64,000 nucleotides of DNA from Haliclona indistincta (lineage: Eukaryota > Porifera > Demospongiae > Haplosclerida > Chalinidae), in NCBI GenBank assembly GCA_964017065.1, contig OZ024785.1:9317086-9381085 (forward strand), in the 5' to 3' direction. The translations under genes were made by a program, and so were the position numbers. The notes under the pieces were generated by a model that did no database searches, was not told where the DNA came from, and saw only the letters and a list, made by a program, of their open reading frames with translations. Below are positions 58,401-64,000 of the stretch, piece after piece (the stretch's first letter is position 1; every line of letters starts with the position of its first letter).

Positions 58401-59606
58401 TAGACACTACTCACTCAATAGGCGTCTCACGCTACTCATAGGCCCCGAAATAGTCTGTTTGCTTTGTTAAGCACTTAATTGTTTTGCTGTTCTCAATTGA
58501 AAACAGCATCAGTCATGTGCATCTCATGCATATAAGTGCATAGTTCTTTACTCTGGAAGTATAATCAGATGCACCTATTGTTGCGGTACTGGTAATGTGA
58601 ATCTCACCTATTGTAGACGGGTAAAAGACGACAAAATGAGTTTAGCTGTTACCTTAAAGACCTGTTAAAGACCAATAATACAATATCGGAATCTGACTTG
58701 ATCTACACATTTCTTCATTGTCTTATTCGTGATGAGCAGTACATGACAAAGATAGAGGAGAGTCAGTGAAACCTAGTCACACTTGTCATACCTATCTTAT
58801 TTTTGTTTCTCCCATACACAGATGAGTTATCAGGCAAGCACAATGCTGAAGTCCAACTAGACTTGAGCTACAACAAGGAACAAGAGAAACTTAGTGTGAT
58901 GGTCAAACATGTCAAAGAGCTAGTATGTTTCATTTTGATTCACATTCGATAACACACTGGCTATAAGGGGACACACAAAAGACATCAATGATAATAAGCA
59001 TTATAATGATATACTACATGATAATTGCCAGCTGTATATTTTTGTGAATTGGCAGCAAAACATAGTTCGCGAAAACAAATTTCAAGTTAGAACGCCTATT
59101 TCATTAGCATGAATCTTGATGCTGGCATTCAGCTAATCTTAATTATAACTATACCAGTGAAAACACGACATGCAAAGTTCACATCCCCTAGCTGCATGAG
59201 CCAGTGTCATAACTCTGCCTTAATGATAAGACCAATGTGGATGTAGATGCCTCTTGATGGTTCAGACACTCTCAATCCGTATGTCAAGCTGTACCTGCTT
59301 CCTGATCCTGACAAAACATCAAAAATGAAAACAGTGACAGCTCATAAAACTCTTAACCCAACCTATAATCAAATGGTTTGTGATAGTTATCATATAAAGT
59401 GTAAAACTTCTGATCATTAAATTTTGCACACATGCATTTAGTTTTATTTTAAGATCAAGCAGGACAGACTAGCTGACCTTTGCTTGGAGCTGTCAGTGTG
59501 GGCCAAAACTCCCTGCAAGCGCAGTAAGTGTCTTGTCTGTGTATTGATCAACCCAACCAATAAGGAAGTGTCCACATGGTTTGAACTGAAACCTCCTCTA
59601 CAATAA
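49416..59606 (+). CDS. PIK3C2: Class II phosphatidylinositol 3-kinase, 5' exons split by transposons
   Basis: Makes PI3P or PI(3,4)P2 on membranes. Exons 54755-55066, 55128-55213, 55322-55598, 55654-55746, 55810-55939, 55985-56124, 56183-56512, 57234-57337, 57386-57520, 57870-57945, 57997-58155, 58617-58761, 58822-58922, 59247-59375 and 59442-59606 join into one open frame of 2382 nt. Part of the helical PIK domain ([20 protein letters not shown]) is followed by the kinase domain ([15 protein letters not shown]; catalytic DRHNDN; HIDFG), a PX domain ([13 protein letters not shown]) and a C-terminal C2 domain ([17 protein letters not shown]). PX plus C2 after the kinase defines class II. Upstream coding pieces are 53389-53586, part of 53284-53345, 51926-51979 and 51629-51872. 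A possible start at 49416 ([10 protein letters not shown]) rejoins SRPNGSRR across a transposon. No Ras-binding or N-terminal C2 domain is visible. Confidence 0.8.
49452..51628. mobile_element. 2.2-kb TIR element in PI3K first coding exon
   Basis: Inverted ends CATAGATAATATATACTACG then TAACCGGGATAAGAAACT. On the right the terminal unit is duplicated in tandem (51576-51628). The flanks repeat AGTCGAC (49445-49451 and 51629-51635). Inside, 49550-49580 and 50308-50345 form another inverted pair (GAGGAGGTTGGAAGCATTA). No transposase was found. Confidence 0.7.
51980..52901. mobile_element. Long-TIR element in PI3K second exon
   Basis: Inverted repeats of about 220 bp start TACGGAAGCCCAGAGCGGAC and end at 52901. 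The flanking duplication is TTTATC (51974-51979 and 52902-52907). Removing it rejoins [10 protein letters not shown] to ISYLHN, mirroring [14 protein letters not shown] of the previous exon. Reading into it gives a stop at about 52106. Confidence 0.8.
52923..53283. mobile_element. Second insertion in the same PI3K exon
   Basis: Shares the ACCCATGCGCAGTATGCGC hairpin and the body of the insertion at 34757-35462, but is shorter. It begins 15 nt after the previous element's target duplication. PI3K coding sequence resumes near 53285 ([18 protein letters not shown]). Confidence 0.6.
53740..54600. mobile_element. Foldback element of the E family, interrupted
   Basis: One arm (53740-53860, AAAATTAAAAAGATTTCTAA) and most of the second arm (53935-53980 and 54526-54600) are present. 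The hairpin element copy at 53982-54525 splits the second arm. It lies in a PI3K intron, in the place where coding exons for a Ras-binding and C2 domain would be expected. Confidence 0.65.
56722..56790. mobile_element. Hairpin end of an F3-type element
   Basis: A 24-nt imperfect palindrome (TATCACTGCCGC..GCAATGATA), then TGTAGGGATGACC and AAGATGGCGTC. It resembles 37580-37640. Only this end is recognisable, inside a PI3K intron. Confidence 0.5.
56995..57190. repeat. Simple GTAAATGTAC/ACATTTAC low-complexity stretch
   Basis: Repeated TGTAAATGTA units are followed by their complement, an AT-rich inverted simple repeat inside a PI3K intron. Confidence 0.6.
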
Positions 59607-59879
59607 TTTGAACAAAAACTTGGTAAAAAAAAATTAATTATAAGTTATGCCATAGATGTTATTTCGCCTTTTGTTGTGTATGGTTTGATTTCTTGGTATG
59701 TACACCTGTATATTATTTTATATGAAGTTTAGTGTTCTCAAGTTTTGATTCATCATAAACTTAATCTGAACAAAATAATATCAGGTTTGTGCAGGGTTTA
59801 TGACAAAACAAAACAATTGTCTACAGTGTAACCTTCATTTAACAAGTTACATAGCTAATTGTTCTAAAAATGGAGTGCA

Positions 59880-60005
59880 CAAAGTAACTTCTCCTAGCAG
59901 ATACCACACTCAAGCCAGCGAGGTCAGTAGCTCTACTATTGTGGCATGACTAGATTATCAACAACATCAAACATTTATCTTCCTCCTCGAAAAGGTCATT
60001 TTTAA
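59880..60005 (-). pseudogene. Death-domain exon remnant, distal part (unit of G10)
   Basis: Matches the decayed remnants at 5170 and 11170 (CAAGCCAGCGAGGTCAGTAG; a TTCCTCCTCGAAAAGGTCAT end coding LFEEED-like sequence). It is separated from its leader (61030-61135) by a retrotransposon. Confidence 0.5.
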
Positions 60006-61025
60006 AAATAAGAGTTTATGAAAAAAATAGCAAAGGGTAACATATGATAGCTACAAGCTAATAGATAAAGAACCCATCTAATGATTAGGTAATAAGTAAT
60101 TAAAGTGAGGTAAGTTTTGAATACAATGAAGGAGTCGGTATTATTATAACACCAGTCGGACAGTTTGTTTTAAATTCCAATTATGCTTGGAAAAAAGAGA
60201 AGTAGTATGCATTTATTTTAGCATGGGGGTGGTTAGTAGAGTGAGAAGAGGCATGGTTTAATTGAACGTCTATGATACGGTGCTAGGAAAACAGGAGGAA
60301 AATAGAATTTACCATGGCAAATCATGTACAGGGTAAGATGACTCAAGTGACGGACTCATCTGCAAATTCGAGACTCAAGTGACCGAACATCGGAAAATTC
60401 GAGCAGGAATGGTAATGTTCAGCATCTCATGAATTTAGAGAAACTTAAGAGCAAATTTTTGATTTTTTTCCAAGTTAGGTATTTCCTTAGTGAGGTAAGG
60501 AGCCCAAACTGGTGTTGCATATTTGAGGTGAGGACGGATTAAGGTTTTATATACCTAGTTCAATCATGCAGCTAGAGTCCACCAAACCATAAAATCGTCT
60601 GTAAAGCAGACCAAGTAGTTTTCTTGCCTTGGCACAAACAGCTTCCACATGAGGTGACCAGCTTAGAGATGAAGTCTATAAGTACACATAAATAATTATT
60701 TAAAAGTTTCAACTTGTTCCAAGACAACGCCACCTAGGCTGAGAGATAGAGGTTGTCTTCCTAGATATTTGCATACATTTGCTCTTTTTGTGTTGAGAGA
60801 CAGGAAGTTATTATCCGCCCAGTTTTGATGGCTTCAATATCATCTTGTAGACAGATAAAATCTGAGGCAGATTTTAGTGGTTTAAAAAGTAGCATGTCAT
60901 CAGCGAAAAGGTTGAACAAGTTATTTACTCTGAAGTTTATAGAAGTGACATCTTCAAATTATATCAGGAACAATAACGGACCCAGAACCGAACCCTGAGG
61001 AACATCAGAAAGAACATGGATGATA
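60005..61025 (-). pseudogene. Non-LTR retrotransposon reverse transcriptase remnant
   Basis: Read on the minus strand: VLSDVPQGSVLGPLLFLI, a stop, NNLFNLFADDMLLFKPLK with the catalytic (F)ADD motif, then NWADNNFLSLNTKRA, a stop-rich stretch, and LIRPHLKYATPVWAPYLTKE. VPQGSVLGP, FADD, and RP..YA.PVW are the order seen in Jockey/CR1-type LINE reverse transcriptases. Many stops make it dead. It is inserted in the G10 death-domain remnant. Confidence 0.75.
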
Positions 61026-61029
61026 GATG

Positions 61030-61135
61030 ACAATGCTCCTTCACAGATAACATAATGCTCATTTGTCTCAGTCTTGCAAGGAAGAGGTATAGTGTTTGTG
61101 TGAAGAGTGGCATTTGAAAGCAACTACAAAAAAAC
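61030..61135 (-). pseudogene. Death-domain exon remnant, leader part (unit of G10)
   Basis: MPLFTQTL is followed by a frame-disrupted CKTETNEH-like stretch. It is the leader half of the remnant at 59880-60005. Confidence 0.55.
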
Positions 61136-61410
61136 ATGTTCTTGAGCTTTGTATTTTGTAGTGCCTGCCTAGGTGGGAGAGTAGTGTAGACCATGCATGT
61201 CATTACAAATTTGGTTTATGCAAAATGATTGTATCTTTTTGCAATACAATCTCTCAGCTTTCTATGTGTATTGCGACAATAACTGTGTGCTCAGTCGAAT
61301 CTTTACAGTAATGGTACTCAAATGACTGTTCGGGGTGTACTGTTAAAATAAATAATCATGACATAATTACTGCACGATTGCTACAATATCCTATTTTGTC
61401 TCTATGTTCC

Positions 61411-63427
61411 ATATGCTGGACACTCCTTCATCTCAATATTGCTGCTCTGTGGTGAGAATGTCACTGCTGGTATATGTTATCATATGAAGGAGCAGTCTGC
61501 ACTGAACTCTGAGACAATGGATCAATATTCTCATACATTGGGACAGGAGAGGTGGAACAGTCAACGAAGCTCTTTGCTTCTGCAAAATTATGTTAGTCAT
61601 TCAACAATTTACATGCTTCAAAACAATATACCTTGACTTTTTTATTGCAGTACAAAAGTAGGCTTAGAATAATTCCTGATACAATAATTGTCACTAAACC
61701 TGTACGTGATGTATTGTTATGATAACAAGTAAAGTACCTATATAACTTACCAACAGCAACTACTACTGACACAATCACTATTGTACTAGTGTCACTGGAT
61801 GGTAGACTAGTTGATACTGATAGTGAGGTTACACAAATCGAATAAGGTAATGTACTGTTGCAGGTACTGACCAGTATTGGATGATGATACAGTATTTTGA
61901 ATTGATGATGTAGTAGTAGTGACATCAGGAACAGACACTCCTGTTATAGTAACTGGTGCTACAACATTGATGTCTTCTACAGCATCAGCATCAGTAACTA
62001 TGATAGTGTATGATGGATTAGGGTCTACTTCTATGCAACCTGCAGTCTGATCAATTGTTCCATTATGCTCAGTTCCAGTCGTACTACATCTAAACAAGAT
62101 GAAAGAACTAGCTGGTTCAACATGACCCTCAACATATCCAACACTAAGACACACTCTTCCATTCTCTATGTTCATCACTGTAGCATTGCGTACATCGAAA
62201 GTGCCTGTAGTGGATTGAACCTTAAATGGATTAAACAACATTGGAATCAACACTAACTAAGATTTCCCACTAGTTGTGACTGCTGTACCACTCCTCCATT
62301 ATAGTGTATATTCAATGTTGCTGTGTACTTCCTGTTCTCCATTAGGTCAGTGAATGTAGCCATCACTCTCTTCTCTCCATCAGGTAACATGCTCACTGTA
62401 CCATTAGTACTAGTACAAGATGAGTCCAGACATGCTTCAACAGTAACATGGCTGATAGCATTTCCACACACAGATGTTTCCTGCACACAAAAAATATTGA
62501 TACAAATTTTGTTATCACCATGATGCAGCATTAATAATTACCTCAAAATCAAAAGTGTATGTCCAGTTGGTGTTTGTACTGGAATTGGTCCTCATGGTAT
62601 TCATCAAGGTACTGATAAATTCCACACCACTTACTATGTTCATACATACATGTGAAATTAAGTCAACGTGCAGTAATGTCTCACTTAATGAAGGTGTTTG
62701 TGTCATAATAATTGTAGTATTCCCAGCCCCTGCACTATTCGTTGCAGTGACCTCTATCTCCAATGTTTCTCCCAGACTGCTCACACTATAAAGGTACTCA
62801 GTGGTGTTTGTTGTGTCAGACTGCACCAGCATTCCATTTGTATCTGTGATGTTAATGTTGTAACTAATGGGTACCCCTTCCAGACTGCTAGGAGCAATCC
62901 ATGTGAAGCGTAGTGTACAGCTGTCAACTGTAGTACTGATCAAGTTGCTAACTGGTGACAGGACACCTGAGTGTAGTGTATGATAATTCTCTATCTAGTA
63001 TAACTATCGAGTTCTGTTACCTTGAATCATTAATACTGCAAAGCTCTGGTTGAATCCAGTAGTTGCTATAGCAGCACAAACAATACTAATACTGGTCTGG
63101 TCAGATGGAGCTATAAAGTTCAGTGTTATTAGTCTGTCTCCATTTGGTAGATCACTGCCACCAACAATACTGCCTTCTACTGGTGGTGTAGGAGTTATAC
63201 CAAAACTAGTCAGTCCACTCGCTGGAGCAGCACATGTAAACTCCACCATTGTACCAGCACTGACATTTCTTGACTGAGGTGTGGTTGAAAACACTAGTCC
63301 TGCTACATAGCTACCTGATGCATCAAAGAAACAAAACAGTACATGTTAAAGAACTCTAGATCACAACTTGATCCATGCAGTCCTTACCTCTGGTAAACAG
63401 TACTAAGCTAGCAAAGAGCAGCAACAT
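61411..63427 (-). CDS. Receptor G10: Ig-FN3-FN3-like-TM, tail frameshifted
   Basis: Exon 1 63388-63427, Ig about 63021-63314, FN3 about 62685-62967, exon 4 about 62541-62637, exon 5 about 62262-62483, exon 6 about 61872-62204, exon 7 about 61751-61816, TM exon about 61632-61699, tail about 61411-61580. It is N-terminal type 2 with C-terminal type A, closest to G5 (same short intron 5). Ectodomain exons are open. The TM exon has lost 9 nt in frame. In the tail exon a one-base loss near 61547 (GAGCAGG in sisters, GAGAGG here) shifts the frame, so both YENI motifs and AYGVI are lost and an unrelated 45-residue end follows. The protein could still be displayed but would lack the tyrosine signalling motifs. 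Confidence 0.75.
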
Positions 63428-63472
63428 ATCATAGTCAGTGATAGAGTGAAGATTATGTAAACAAGCCCAGAT

Positions 63473-63478
63473 CACGTG
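63473..63478. promoter_or_regulatory. CACGTG E-box upstream of G10
   Basis: It starts 46 nt upstream of the G10 start codon, in the conserved block. Confidence 0.5.
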
Positions 63479-63565
63479 TTCACTACTGTCACAACAAAAT
63501 GATAAATATTCATAATTATGTCATTATGAGTTTTTCAGCATGAATCAATTCTTTAAGCAATAATG

Positions 63566-63995
63566 TCACTTATGTAATGCAGAATGGTTATCGGTTCTTT
63601 GAGCAAGTGCATTAGCCAGTCGTACTGCACCGAGACTCTTCACACACTTGATGATGGTGATCCATGAGTAGAATCTCTTCTGTGACTGCTCCTCCCACAC
63701 ATACAGCATGGCTTTGAGACAGCTCTCTTCATTTCCCATATTGTTCACTTCAAAGGTGTGTTGTAAGCCCCAGTTCTGCTCCTAGATAGTACCACAGTGG
63801 AGCTAGTGGAGTCAGTAGCTGGAATAATGTGGCGTGATGGAACACTAGATTATTAATCCCATGAAGAATCTCTGTAAGTTAGTGTTTAACAAATTGAGTC
63901 AACTTGAGTGTATATTGATCTAAGTATTTTGTCTTCCTCCTCAAACAGGTCATTGGCACGAAGAGTACAGTACTTTACATCAGAATAATTATGAT
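63566..63995 (-). pseudogene. Death-domain terminal exon of the next receptor unit
   Basis: Ends NHSALHK. It contains SCLKAMLYVWEEQSQKRF and YSWITIIKCVKSLGAVRLAN. Upstream, LGAELGLTTHL is followed by a stop caused by an extra T compared with the GLTTYLEVNN copies. The linker and leader continue past the window edge. It belongs to a further receptor gene beyond position 64000. Confidence 0.65.
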
Positions 63996-64000
63996 GGTAA

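Overview
The window looks like nuclear DNA of an early-branching animal, most likely a demosponge. The evidence is an AT-rich genome, genes split by many introns of about 45-100 bp, metazoan-type Ig, FN3, death-domain and class II PI3K modules, and a dense load of short non-autonomous DNA transposons. An Amphimedon-like sponge would fit, but the species is inferred, not shown.

Layout. (1) Positions 1-29.4 kb hold a minus-strand tandem array of single-pass receptor genes, called G0 to G8 here. The canonical gene has nine exons: signal peptide, Ig domain, FN3 domain, a two-exon FN3-like domain, another FN3-like domain, a short stalk, a transmembrane exon, and a cytoplasmic exon with two YENI motifs and a C-terminal Tyr motif. 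Reading frames of G1-G5 close exactly across all nine exons (527-537 codons). Ectodomain units are bounded by phase-1 introns and the transmembrane/cytoplasmic junction is phase 0. Downstream of nearly every YENI exon sits a second phase-0 3' exon coding for a death domain (DD). It is broken differently in almost every unit, but is apparently intact in G7, where no YENI exon exists. (2) 29.5-47.8 kb is nested transposon territory. It holds foldback/hairpin elements carrying YY1-like motifs, tRNA-derived SINE-like sequence, a Helitron-like fragment, and a roughly 6 kb element with two decayed transposase-like genes, one with a SWIM zinc finger. (3) 47.9-49.4 kb is a broken receptor (G9). (4) 49.4-59.6 kb (+ strand) is a class II PI3-kinase gene. 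Its 15 downstream exons keep one open frame, but its 5' coding exons are split by transposons and it shows no Ras-binding or N-terminal C2 domain. (5) 60-61 kb is a non-LTR retrotransposon remnant. (6) 61.4-64 kb is another receptor (G10), with a frameshifted tail, and the DD exon of a further unit. A 5' fragment of a lysosomal alpha-mannosidase gene lies at 0.2-0.9 kb.

The most interesting system is the receptor array. Two N-terminal types are combined with two C-terminal types in all four possible ways, with junctions inside a shared stretch of the FN3 exon. The exon phases would allow one receptor to be spliced to either a phosphotyrosine tail or a death domain. This is the kind of locus expected for a diversified recognition or innate immune receptor family. 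Function is inferred; no ligand or phenotype can be read from the sequence.
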